Positions 1 to 6,643 of a DNA stretch of 13,314 nt are shown piece after piece. The DNA comes from Candidatus Poseidoniales archaeon (GTDB taxonomy: Archaea; Thermoplasmatota; Poseidoniia; Poseidoniales; Poseidoniaceae). Location: the NCBI GenBank assembly GCA_003602665.1, contig QQSG01000036.1:4893-18206 (forward strand), read 5' to 3'. The position numbers and the translations under genes were made by a program. The notes beneath the pieces were generated by a model. That model worked only from the letters and a program-made list of their open reading frames with translations, was not told the DNA's origin and ran no database searches. Positions within the stretch are counted from its first letter, which is position 1, and each line of letters begins with the position of its first letter.

Positions 1-575
1 CATGCTTTGAATAAATTACTCTCGAGGATACCTTCAAGCCACTTGAGAAGATATGGGAGTGGAAGTTGGTCAAACCATGTTCGATCTGTGTTTGCAAATT
101 GGCGAACAAATGGTGAAAGAGCTATATCTGCTAAACTGATTGAATCTCCACAAAGGTATGCTTGCTTGGACAATCGCTCTTCATATGTCCCGAGAATTGA
201 TAGTGCATGCTCTCTGTGTTCCTCAGACGAGAGGACATTCTCGTAACGATTGTTGTACTTGTAACGATCTAAATGATGCTTGAAATCTCCATCATTGACA
301 TCGATCAAATCTTCCCAATCACCAGCAAGCCATGATTCGTCTAAGCTCCACAACATGATGTCGAGACTCTCTTCAATAACTGTACCATCTGGTAAGAGAA
401 GAACAGGTACTGTTCCCTTTGGTGAGATTTCCATCATGTGTTCAGGACGGTCTCGAAGAATTACTTCCCGCAGTTCAACTTCGACTCCTGATTTAAGTAA
501 GGACATTCTTGCTCGCATTGCGTAAGGACATCTGCGGAAACTGTACAGGATCGGTTTCGACATTTCATCACTCAT
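1..575 (-). CDS. Glutathione S-transferase family protein (3' end cut off by window)
   Basis: Read on the minus strand, a frame opens at 575 and stays open to the window edge for 191 codons, so the C-terminus is missing. The N-terminal thioredoxin fold is recognisable. It has the start of strand 1 (ILYSFRRCPYAMRAR, residues 9-23), with Cys16 in the catalytic position typical of Cys-type or omega-like GSTs. It also has the cis-proline segment GTVPVL (Pro57) and the Glu69-Ser70 pair that in this family binds the gamma-glutamyl part of glutathione. The helical C-terminal domain includes an N-capping box, S147-LA-D150. The start at 575 overlaps the stop of the upstream surface-protein gene (ATGAGTGA); an alternative in-frame ATG is at 563. 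Overlap implies translational coupling. The family's substrate is usually glutathione or another thiol. Many archaea lack glutathione, so the real thiol is unknown. Family call is firm; reaction is not. Confidence 0.88.
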   Translation of the reverse strand, partial: MSDEMSKPILYSFRRCPYAMRARMSLLKSGVEVELREVILRDRPEHMMEISPKGTVPVLLLPDGTVIEESLDIMLWSLDESWLAGDWEDLIDVNDGDFKHHLDRYKYNNRYENVLSSEEHREHALSILGTYEERLSKQAYLCGDSISLADIALSPFVRQFANTDRTWFDQLPLPYLLKWLEGILESNLFKA

Positions 576-3072
576 ACTTTCGTATCTTTGCTGGAGCAAA
601 GAAAGTGAAACCACCGATAATAGCGGCAAGGACAAGAATGCTGATGATCCAAATTGTCGTTGTTGACAAGACTTCATCTGAACTGACGTCAGCAGCAACA
701 GTCGCCTCAATCAATACCAGATTCATTGAACCTTCGTTGTTAGTTTCATCACCTTCATCGATAATCTCTCCACCATCAACAACGGCTTCTATTCGGAGCA
801 ATTGCCCTTCAAACGGTGCTTGGAATTCACACGTAGCGATTGACATTGCTCCAGGTTCAAGAGTGGTAATGGTTGCAATATCTCCCACTATTCCATTCAC
901 AGTACATCGGATTGTGACCATTTCAGCATTGACGAAACCATCGTTGGCTACATAAATACGAGTTGTGACGTAGGATCCAAGTTCGATTTCAGTCAACTCC
1001 ACAAATGTTCCATCTGCAGAACCTTCACCGACAACAACGGATTCAATACGTAAGTCTGGAAGGGAACGAACGTCCAAATCTAATACTCTGTCAACACATG
1101 TTGTTTCATCACAAAGTGTCAATTCAACCGATGTATATCCAGGAGTTGGTGCAGTAATGAGAAGAGAACTGTTAATCAGATCTGCTTCCACCCATGTCTT
1201 ATTACTGGAAATCGTGAGATCAGAAGGTACTGTATCAACATCAGACCACGTGAAACTCATTGTTGTAGGAAGTGCATGTTCAACTCGAATCAATGAGGGG
1301 AATTCATTCAGAACAGGTGCATCATCAATTGAATCTACAATGATGTTGAACGCTTCTACGTGACTGTTCCCTGCTTCATCTGAAACGGTCATGAGAATTT
1401 GAGCTGAACCTGACTGTTCAGAAAGAAGAGATACTCGAACTTCTCCTTGGTCCAGACTTACATCGACCAGATCAGGCTGTGAGTTTTCAAATTCCACATT
1501 CAAGAGTGTTGGATCTGTTCTGTCATCTGTGCATCGAGTCAACAATGGGACGAAAATTCCACCACCGTCTTCAGAGAGTTGCTGGTCCCCTACAAGTTGG
1601 CAAATTGGATCTTCATCATAGAAAATATCGTACCCACCGCTTACATCTATAGAATTTACTTCCAATGCAGTTGTACTTGCACTACCATCAGAATCCCACG
1701 TAAACCATGTCTTGACCATGATGCTTAGATCAGTTTCACCAGGACTCATGTAAGCACCAATTGGAATCACATGACTAAATGGGCCAACTGAAACAGGGAG
1801 ATTAGCAACTGTTTTCCCAGCAACAGAAAGAGTCCATCTCGATAAATTTCCATCGATACCAGAACCGTCTCCGTAGATTCGACCTGCAATACTCAGTGTT
1901 GGGTCATTGACATCAACTCGAACTGAGGTGATGCATGATGTGTCTGTAAGAACACGTACTTTGAGATATTCAGTCATTGGTAAAGCATCGATGTCATGCA
2001 TTGCAAAGGAGGAAAATGATTCTCCGTCTTCAGAGGTTGAGTATTGAATACTCACGTTTCCTTCAGAGCCTGATTCATTTACATCAAAGTGAATGCGTCC
2101 AAAATACTGTTCTGCTGGACGTTGAAGAGCTGGGCTGGTCCAAGATCCGATGGTGCTCATATCCGTTGATTCTAATCCACATACAGAAAGAGACATTCCG
2201 TTGTATTCACCTTGACTCATATCAATCTCGTGAACTGGCAATTCATGTCCTGAGGCTGTAGCAACTGCTTGAGCGACTTCACCACCGTACCAAGATGTTT
2301 CCATTGTAACTTCAATACCAATGGCGTCCAATTCCAGACGAGCATCATCGTTTTGACCTACTGAGACATAATCCATGGTCAGATCAATTGACGAAAGCAT
2401 CGACCAAGTCCAGTCATCGACTGAACCTATGCTCAATCGATATGCAGAATTGTTGATGTAATCAACTGCTCCATTGGTGTTTGACCATGTACGCATGAGA
2501 TCAGTTCCATTTGACCAATCCATCGAAAGGCGAACTGAATCAATACTCAAGGAATCTGTAATTTTGAATGCTATGAGTACATCAACCGATGTGATAACGT
2601 ATTGAGTTGAACCTGAGAAATCAAATCCATCCACAGTCATAACAGGCCCTGTCGACCAAGCGAACAATCCATCTGGTGATCCGACTACATTGTCTGATTC
2701 AGTCGGACTGTTTGAGCCCCAGTAACTCATCGTGTCGAGATTCTGTGGACGTTGATGAACCATTGTTATTCGTTGATCTGCAACCATAGCATCGGTGTAT
2801 GTTGCAGGCTGAGAAGTAAACGACGTTGTTGCTTGGAGCGACCAATCTTCCGGATTGGTGAGTTCCCCTTGTGGAAACAAATCGTATGCTGCCGTTTCAT
2901 GAACGCTACGAGCACTTGCTGGATTGAGCGTAGGTACGAGGAGTACGCCGAAAAACATCATACAGAGAAAGACGGAAGTCAACTTGGCTCGCATGGTCTG
3001 CACATCCAGCGGTAGCATTTCAATGAACGGGTTTCTCGATTGTCCGTAGGATTGTTGAAATACCTCGCTCAT
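568..3072 (-). CDS. Large secreted, membrane-anchored surface protein with CARDB domain
   Basis: Up to 834 residues. A hydrophobic signal sequence follows Met27 (MRAKLTSVFLCMMFF...NPASA), which makes ATG 2994 (Met27) or 3018 (Met19) plausible true starts. The longest frame begins at 3072, only 17 bases from the tRNA on the other strand. The body is acidic, rich in Ser/Thr/Asp and N-glycosylation sequons (for example NGT, NES, NVS, NLS), and predicted beta-sandwich. Residues about 490-665 resemble cadherin/Ig-like repeats (a DDAPVL linker is visible). Residues about 671-785 form a CARDB-type domain (LPDLRIESV start, GDETNN end). One transmembrane helix (about 806-826) is followed by a very short basic tail, KIRKYE. 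This layout fits an outside-facing adhesion or envelope protein. The short basic end could also fit a sorting-enzyme substrate, but no named sorting motif is visible. Its stop overlaps the GST gene start. Ligand unknown. Confidence 0.85.
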   Translation of the reverse strand: MSEVFQQSYGQSRNPFIEMLPLDVQTMRAKLTSVFLCMMFFGVLLVPTLNPASARSVHETAAYDLFPQGELTNPEDWSLQATTSFTSQPATYTDAMVADQRITMVHQRPQNLDTMSYWGSNSPTESDNVVGSPDGLFAWSTGPVMTVDGFDFSGSTQYVITSVDVLIAFKITDSLSIDSVRLSMDWSNGTDLMRTWSNTNGAVDYINNSAYRLSIGSVDDWTWSMLSSIDLTMDYVSVGQNDDARLELDAIGIEVTMETSWYGGEVAQAVATASGHELPVHEIDMSQGEYNGMSLSVCGLESTDMSTIGSWTSPALQRPAEQYFGRIHFDVNESGSEGNVSIQYSTSEDGESFSSFAMHDIDALPMTEYLKVRVLTDTSCITSVRVDVNDPTLSIAGRIYGDGSGIDGNLSRWTLSVAGKTVANLPVSVGPFSHVIPIGAYMSPGETDLSIMVKTWFTWDSDGSASTTALEVNSIDVSGGYDIFYDEDPICQLVGDQQLSEDGGGIFVPLLTRCTDDRTDPTLLNVEFENSQPDLVDVSLDQGEVRVSLLSEQSGSAQILMTVSDEAGNSHVEAFNIIVDSIDDAPVLNEFPSLIRVEHALPTTMSFTWSDVDTVPSDLTISSNKTWVEADLINSSLLITAPTPGYTSVELTLCDETTCVDRVLDLDVRSLPDLRIESVVVGEGSADGTFVELTEIELGSYVTTRIYVANDGFVNAEMVTIRCTVNGIVGDIATITTLEPGAMSIATCEFQAPFEGQLLRIEAVVDGGEIIDEGDETNNEGSMNLVLIEATVAADVSSDEVLSTTTIWIISILVLAAIIGGFTFFAPAKIRKYE
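3054..3064. promoter_or_regulatory. Candidate A/T-rich promoter element for tRNA-His, possibly shared
   Basis: The segment GTTGAAATACC is the only A/T-rich patch just before the tRNA. Its centre is about 31 bases upstream of the tRNA G-1, near the normal archaeal TATA-to-start distance plus a short leader. On the minus strand it reads GGTATTTCAAC and would place a transcript start around 3033, suitable for the surface protein if translation begins at 3018 or 2994. It is a weak match to a TATA box, and this is positional inference only. Confidence 0.25.
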
Positions 3073-3089
3073 GACGGCTAAATCCCTAT

Positions 3090-3165
3090 GGCTGTGGTGG
3101 TGTAGGGGTTAGCACGGCAGATTGTGGTTCTGCCAGCCCGGGTTCAATTCCCGGCCACGGCCCCA
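3090..3165 (+). tRNA. tRNA-His (anticodon GTG), CCA encoded
   Basis: The cloverleaf can be folded by eye. The acceptor stem is GCTGTGG (3091-3097) with CCACGGC (3155-3161), seven pairs including one wobble. The anticodon stem is GCAGA/TCTGC around the loop TTGTGGT, giving anticodon GTG (His). The T stem is CCGGG/CCCGG around TTCAATT, and the short D stem is GTG/CAC. A G precedes the acceptor stem at 3090 and the discriminator is C (3162). This is the G-1:C73 pair that marks histidine tRNAs. The CCA end is encoded at 3163-3165. No intron is present. The gene lies on the plus strand between two minus-strand genes, with one base between its CCA and the ribA stop codon. A short T-rich run (TTTATTCT) right after it could help termination and lies within the last ribA codons. 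Confidence 0.97.
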
Positions 3166-3166
3166 T

Positions 3167-3769
3167 TTATTCTAATTCAGATGAGTCTATCATGTGACCC
3201 ATACGACGGATTTTTGTTTGGATATAGTCCAGATTTTCTTCGCCTACACCTGCAATAAGTGGTACTTGCTTGGCGACTTCTATACCATGTATCTCAAGTT
3301 GTTTGACTTTGTCAGGATTGTTCGTGAGGAGCGCAACTGAATTGATTCCGAGATTTGAGAGCATAGTGGCTGCAATTCCGTAATCTCTTCCATCCGCAGG
3401 ATGCCCAAGCATGAGATTAGCGTCCAGCGTATCTGCACCTCGATCTTGGAGATGGTATGCTTGGATCTTAGCGTGAAGCCCAATACCTCGTCCTTCTTGA
3501 CGCAGATACAGCAAACAGCCGTACCCATTGGTTGCTATTGCAGATAACGCTGCATCCAATTGGGGTCCACAATCACATCTTAACGATGTGAAGGCATCTC
3601 CAGTCAAACATTCTGAATGAACCCGAAGAAGTACTGGATCTGGACCTTCCATCGACCCCATCATCAATGCAACGTGGTCAAGACCTGTTTTCTCTTCATG
3701 ATGAACATGGATGTCAAACAAACCAAACTTTGTTGGTAATTTAGCTGAACTTGGTACATCAGATTCCAT
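3167..3769 (-). CDS. ribA: GTP cyclohydrolase II
   Basis: Catalyses opening of GTP to 2,5-diamino-6-ribosylamino-4(3H)-pyrimidinone 5'-phosphate plus formate and pyrophosphate, the first step of riboflavin, FMN and FAD synthesis, in the cytosol. The 200 residues match the single-domain bacterial enzyme (E. coli RibA, about 196). The zinc ligands Cys54, Cys65 and Cys67 sit in SECLTGDAF...RCDCG, and the GTP-binding YLRQEGRGIGL segment is at 88-98. Tyr105, Asp126 and Arg128 fall on the E. coli active-site positions. There is no fused DHBP synthase (RibB) domain. The start overlaps the upstream TusA-like stop codon as TAATG, with the ribosome binding site GAGGTGA four bases before it, so the two genes are cotranslated. 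Many archaea use the unrelated GTP cyclohydrolase III instead, so this bacterial-type enzyme suggests an old transfer or lineage-specific choice (inference). Confidence 0.96.
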   Translation of the reverse strand: MESDVPSSAKLPTKFGLFDIHVHHEEKTGLDHVALMMGSMEGPDPVLLRVHSECLTGDAFTSLRCDCGPQLDAALSAIATNGYGCLLYLRQEGRGIGLHAKIQAYHLQDRGADTLDANLMLGHPADGRDYGIAATMLSNLGINSVALLTNNPDKVKQLEIHGIEVAKQVPLIAGVGEENLDYIQTKIRRMGHMIDSSELE

Positions 3770-4011
3770 TACATCACCTCTATCAAAAATGTAAATTCGC
3801 CTTGACTTTCCTTAACGTCTAAGATGTGATGAGGAGTTCGCTCAATCATCATCGGAATATCGTGGAGTGTCTCAGGGTCGCTTGCAAGGACCTCTAGAAC
3901 AGACCCTTCAACCATTGAAGAGAGTGCTTGCTTGGCCTCTGCAACAGGGACAGGACAAAAGAAACCGAGCACATCAAGACGATGTGTGGCCTCCTTTCTT
4001 GGCTCATCCAT
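3769..4011 (-). CDS. TusA/SirA-like sulfurtransferase (sulfur carrier)
   Basis: Eighty residues, the usual size of the TusA family. The N-terminal signature LDVLGFFCPVPVAEAK contains the CPxP motif, with the single reactive cysteine at Cys19, the same position as in E. coli TusA. It is followed by the alpha/beta pattern ending in SDPETLHDIP and an amphipathic C-terminal strand. Family members accept a persulfide on this cysteine and pass sulfur on, for tRNA thiolation, molybdenum cofactor maturation or sulfur metabolism; which one applies here cannot be read from sequence. An in-frame stop lies just upstream, so ATG 4011 is the first available start. Its own Shine-Dalgarno is weak: AGGTGA lies 16 bases upstream, too far to be convincing. 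It is the first gene of a pair with ribA (one-base TAATG overlap). Confidence 0.88.
   Translation of the reverse strand: MDEPRKEATHRLDVLGFFCPVPVAEAKQALSSMVEGSVLEVLASDPETLHDIPMMIERTPHHILDVKESQGEFTFLIEVM
3774..3780 (-). promoter_or_regulatory. Ribosome binding site of ribA
   Basis: GAGGTGA on the minus strand, four bases before the ribA ATG and inside the last codons of the upstream tusA-like gene. It matches the archaeal 16S rRNA 3' end (complement of TCACCTC) and fixes the ribA start at 3769. Confidence 0.75.
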
Positions 4012-4050
4012 ACACGAGCCAAACGATTCACCTTTTCAACACATCCGAAA

Positions 4051-4060
4051 GATAATTTTC
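4051..4060. promoter_or_regulatory. Candidate shared TATA-like element between tusA-like and archaeosortase genes
   Basis: The 94-base divergent gap holds one A/T-rich patch, GATAATTTTC. On the minus strand it reads GAAAATTATC, about 44 bases before the tusA-like ATG, leaving room for a leader of about 18 bases. On the plus strand it lies about 50 bases before ATG 4106, leaving a leader of about 23 bases. Both distances suit archaeal promoters. Support is positional only. Confidence 0.3.
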
Positions 4061-4105
4061 CCAATACACAACATGTTCAAGTGGAGCAGCCCCAAGCACT
4101 GACCG

Positions 4106-5164
4106 ATGGCTGCTTCCGCCTCGACGAAACATAACGATGACATGAGTTGGTCCGAAGTTGGTCAACTCGGTCTTCAATATGGGAAGATTCCACTGGCTTT
4201 GCTTGCAGTTGAAGCACTTTACTGGTTCATTACACAACCATCAGATACACTTGCATTTATTCAGGTTACAGAAGCATACATTTGGAACGAAGTAACACAA
4301 TTGATGTTTGGTGAATCTGCTTCGGTATTATCCGAACACAGCGGTTGGATGACACGAATCGATTTCTATCATGAATCATTTCCTGGACAATTCGATTCTG
4401 TCGGCCTTTACGTGTCCGATGAATGTGCAGGAGTTCATGAAATGATTTTTGTTTCTACGCTTGTCCTTATGACAGACGGAGTTTCACAACGACAACGATT
4501 CAAAGCCGTGGGCGTGATGTGTGCTCTCGTATATGTCCTCAACATCGTACGCCTCGTTGCTTTCTATCCAATCGCAGTGGAAGGTTGCCTCGACAATCCA
4601 AATCAAGCAGATTGCTTGAACAATATGTGGGAGTTTCACAACTTTGTGTACAAATGGGGTTTCCTGATTGTTCTTTTACTCATGTGGCTTGTATGGTTCC
4701 GATACATTGGTGCAAGTTCACGCACGCTCCAAGCTAGCCAAGAGAAGAAAGACCAGTGGAGAATCATCTTTAGGAGACGATGGTCCAAATTGCACTATGG
4801 ATTGATCGTTACAATGGTTGCGTTTTTCCTGATTTCTTGGATGTGGATCAATGCCAACGCTGATGCTACAAGTGCAAAAGAAGTAATCGATTATTGTGAG
4901 TTTAGTGAACTCACGACTGGAGTTTGTATCGAAGCTCAAGCCAATTGGGACAATGCGATACAAGGAGCATGGTCCTTTGCCGTTCTGGGATTGGTCCTTG
5001 GAACTGCAGGCTTGTATGAAATTGAACGCAAAGATGACTCTGGAGAATGGCCAGAGCGACCTACAAGGATCGTGCAAGAATCTGCTCAAACAGTTGAGAA
5101 AAAATCTAAAGAAAAGCCAAAAGGCTCATGGAGAAGTCGTTCAAATTCTTCAGAAGAAGAATGA
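4106..5164 (+). CDS. Archaeosortase/exosortase family membrane protease
   Basis: A 352-residue multi-pass membrane protein. The family's catalytic triad can be placed: Cys107 in DECAGVHE, Arg149 in LNIVRLVAF, and His178 in WEFHNFVYKWGF, each at the edge of a hydrophobic helix as in archaeosortase A and exosortases. Membrane segments lie near 28-43, 111-124, 133-157, 180-200, 230-249 and 287-303. In characterised members, the enzyme cuts a C-terminal sorting signal (motif, membrane helix, basic end) and links the protein to a lipid outside the cell. Two cysteine pairs (161/170 and 264/274) lie in loops expected to face outside and could form disulfides. The protein extends past the core with two extra helices and a charged Lys/Arg/Ser/Glu tail. 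ATG 4142 is an alternative start. It is divergent from tusA and ends with no gap against the helicase. The subfamily and substrates are not recognised. Confidence 0.85.
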   Translation: MAASASTKHNDDMSWSEVGQLGLQYGKIPLALLAVEALYWFITQPSDTLAFIQVTEAYIWNEVTQLMFGESASVLSEHSGWMTRIDFYHESFPGQFDSVGLYVSDECAGVHEMIFVSTLVLMTDGVSQRQRFKAVGVMCALVYVLNIVRLVAFYPIAVEGCLDNPNQADCLNNMWEFHNFVYKWGFLIVLLLMWLVWFRYIGASSRTLQASQEKKDQWRIIFRRRWSKLHYGLIVTMVAFFLISWMWINANADATSAKEVIDYCEFSELTTGVCIEAQANWDNAIQGAWSFAVLGLVLGTAGLYEIERKDDSGEWPERPTRIVQESAQTVEKKSKEKPKGSWRSRSNSSEEE

Positions 5165-6583
5165 TCAAAGAACTGATGCTTGAACGATTGCGTCACCCAT
5201 AGGATGAACGTTAAGCGCCTTCATAGCTAATCCAAGTTTGCTGCTGTGGATAGAAACGACTGTTGAATCATCGCCGTAACTGACATCACCGATTGCAAGT
5301 GAGTCGCATCGAATATGCTGTTCAAACCATGTTGCTATGGTTCGAGGGGAGCCGAGTTCTTCACGTGTTGAATGAATCTTGATTGAAACAAATCCATACA
5401 CATCTGCAGTTTCACCGTAATCATCTTGCTTCTTGACGGGATCTCTATCAACACCTTCCGGTAGGTCAGGTGCTTCAGAGTCGAGGATATGTAGATTGTA
5501 GGTTGCAATGATTTTATTCATTTGAGGTGCATCATCCTTTGAGACAAGACTCCACGCTTCTCCATGACGACCAATTCGACCAGTTCGACCAATACGATGG
5601 ATGAAAGAATCAATATCAGAAGGAACGTCATAGTTGACAACAAGTGTAATTCCGTCAATATCGATACCACGGGCAGCGACATCTGTAGCGATAACAGTCC
5701 TTATCTCACCTTTTCGGAATGAATCGATGATTCGCTCTCTTTGATTTTGATTCAAGTCACCGTGAAGACTTGCAACATCGAAACGATGCTTCTTCAAACG
5801 TTGAACAGCCAAGTCAACCATACGTTTTGTGTTGCAGAAGACGATGCTTTGGTCATCATCTCCCATTCGAACGAGTAAACGACCAAGGGCCCAGAGTTTG
5901 TTGGTACGGCCGATAGAGATGTTGAACAAATCAATAGGAGGTACGTCCAACTCTTCTTGATTGGTCATAACGAACTCAGGAGCGTTCATGAACTCATTTG
6001 CTGCATCAAGAATTTCTTGTGGGAATGTTGCTGAGAAAAGTAAGGTTTGCTTTCGAGAGGTTGTACGTTCAAGAATCCACATGATGTCAGGTAGGAATCC
6101 CATATCAAGCATACGATCTGCTTCATCGAGACAAAACATCTGAACCATGGATAGATCAATATGACCTCTCTGGCTCATATCCATAACACGTCCAGGAGTT
6201 CCAACGATGATGTCAACACCGTCATCAAGTCCACGTGCTTGCTTTTCAAGATCAGTACCACCATATACGGTCATGATCTTCAAACCAGAATCTCCTTGAA
6301 GTTGCGTCATTTCTTCAGCCACTTGTTGTGCAAGTTCGCGAGTTGGAGCTAAGAGCAGTGATTGGAGTGTGCCCGTTGCATCACAAGATTCCAAAATCGG
6401 CAAACCGAATGCCGCAGTCTTTCCTGAACCTGTTCGTGCTTGACCAATGACATCACGGCCACTTCTGGCCAATGGAATGGTATCTCGTTGAACTTCAGTT
6501 AGACATTCCCATCCCATTGCAGTAATTGCATTCATGAGATGCTCGGGTAAGTCGAGCGAATCGAATCTCGTTTTGGTAAACAT
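5165..6583 (-). CDS. DEAD-box ATP-dependent RNA helicase with C-terminal DbpA/CsdA-like RNA-binding domain
   Basis: 472 residues that unwind or remodel RNA using ATP. All core motifs are present in order: Q motif (Phe7, Gln32), motif I ARTGSGKT (49-56), Ia PTRELA (80-85), Ib TPGR (129-132), II DEAD (153-156), III SAT (184-186), IV IVFCNT (247-252), V ATDVAARGID (299-308), VI HRIGRTGR (329-336). After a linker, residues 396-460 resemble the small RRM-like domain of DbpA and CsdA (FVSIKI strand, IGDVSYGDDSTVVSI core), which in those proteins directs the helicase to structured rRNA. A ribosome binding site GGAAGGAG lies four bases before the start and is embedded in overlapping inverted repeats. 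Likely roles are ribosome assembly or RNA unfolding in the cold; the target RNA is unknown. Its stop abuts the archaeosortase stop on the other strand. Confidence 0.95.
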   Translation of the reverse strand: MFTKTRFDSLDLPEHLMNAITAMGWECLTEVQRDTIPLARSGRDVIGQARTGSGKTAAFGLPILESCDATGTLQSLLLAPTRELAQQVAEEMTQLQGDSGLKIMTVYGGTDLEKQARGLDDGVDIIVGTPGRVMDMSQRGHIDLSMVQMFCLDEADRMLDMGFLPDIMWILERTTSRKQTLLFSATFPQEILDAANEFMNAPEFVMTNQEELDVPPIDLFNISIGRTNKLWALGRLLVRMGDDDQSIVFCNTKRMVDLAVQRLKKHRFDVASLHGDLNQNQRERIIDSFRKGEIRTVIATDVAARGIDIDGITLVVNYDVPSDIDSFIHRIGRTGRIGRHGEAWSLVSKDDAPQMNKIIATYNLHILDSEAPDLPEGVDRDPVKKQDDYGETADVYGFVSIKIHSTREELGSPRTIATWFEQHIRCDSLAIGDVSYGDDSTVVSIHSSKLGLAMKALNVHPMGDAIVQASVL

Positions 6584-6587
6584 GTTG

Positions 6588-6595
6588 CTCCTTCC
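6588..6595 (-). promoter_or_regulatory. Ribosome binding site of the DEAD-box helicase
   Basis: GGAAGGAG on the minus strand, four bases before ATG 6583. Its first five bases (6595-6591) form the 3' arm of a ten-base perfect inverted repeat (partner 6618-6627), so folding could hide it. Confidence 0.7.
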
Positions 6596-6632
6596 GTTTC
6601 ATTCGGTTCAGGCCACCGAAACGGAAGTGGCC
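6591..6632 (-). promoter_or_regulatory. Overlapping inverted repeats in the helicase leader (possible pseudoknot or switch)
   Basis: On the mRNA (minus) strand three helices compete in 42 bases. Stem A pairs GGCCAC (6632-6627) with GTGGCC (6616-6611), six perfect pairs around a ten-base loop. Stem B pairs CTTCCGTTTC (6627-6618) with GAAACGGAAG (6600-6591), ten perfect pairs. Its 5' arm is the loop of stem A and its 3' arm overlaps the ribosome binding site. Stem C pairs TTCGGT (6620-6615) with ACCGAA (6607-6602). A and B interleave, which is the topology of an H-type pseudoknot or of two alternative states. No T-run follows, so it does not look like a terminator. That it regulates helicase translation is inference. 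Confidence 0.55.
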
Positions 6633-6643
6633 CCCACTACACT

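Noticed and set aside
509..955. Plus-strand 148-codon frame
   Set aside because: Low-complexity Ser/Thr/Ile-rich complement of the surface-protein C-terminus; explained by the minus-strand gene.
3090..3165. tRNA-His as an integration site for a mobile element
   Set aside because: No integrase gene and no second copy of the tRNA 3' end is visible within the window; both flanks are ordinary chromosomal genes.
4028..4237. Minus-strand 69-codon frame with cysteines (CFNCK) ahead of the tusA-like gene
   Set aside because: It lies antisense to the N-terminus of the well-supported archaeosortase gene, has no ribosome binding site I can see, and resembles no family.
6591..6632. The inverted repeats read as a transcription terminator
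   Set aside because: No T-run follows on either strand, archaeal termination depends mainly on T-runs, and the structure lies directly over a ribosome binding site rather than at a transcript end.
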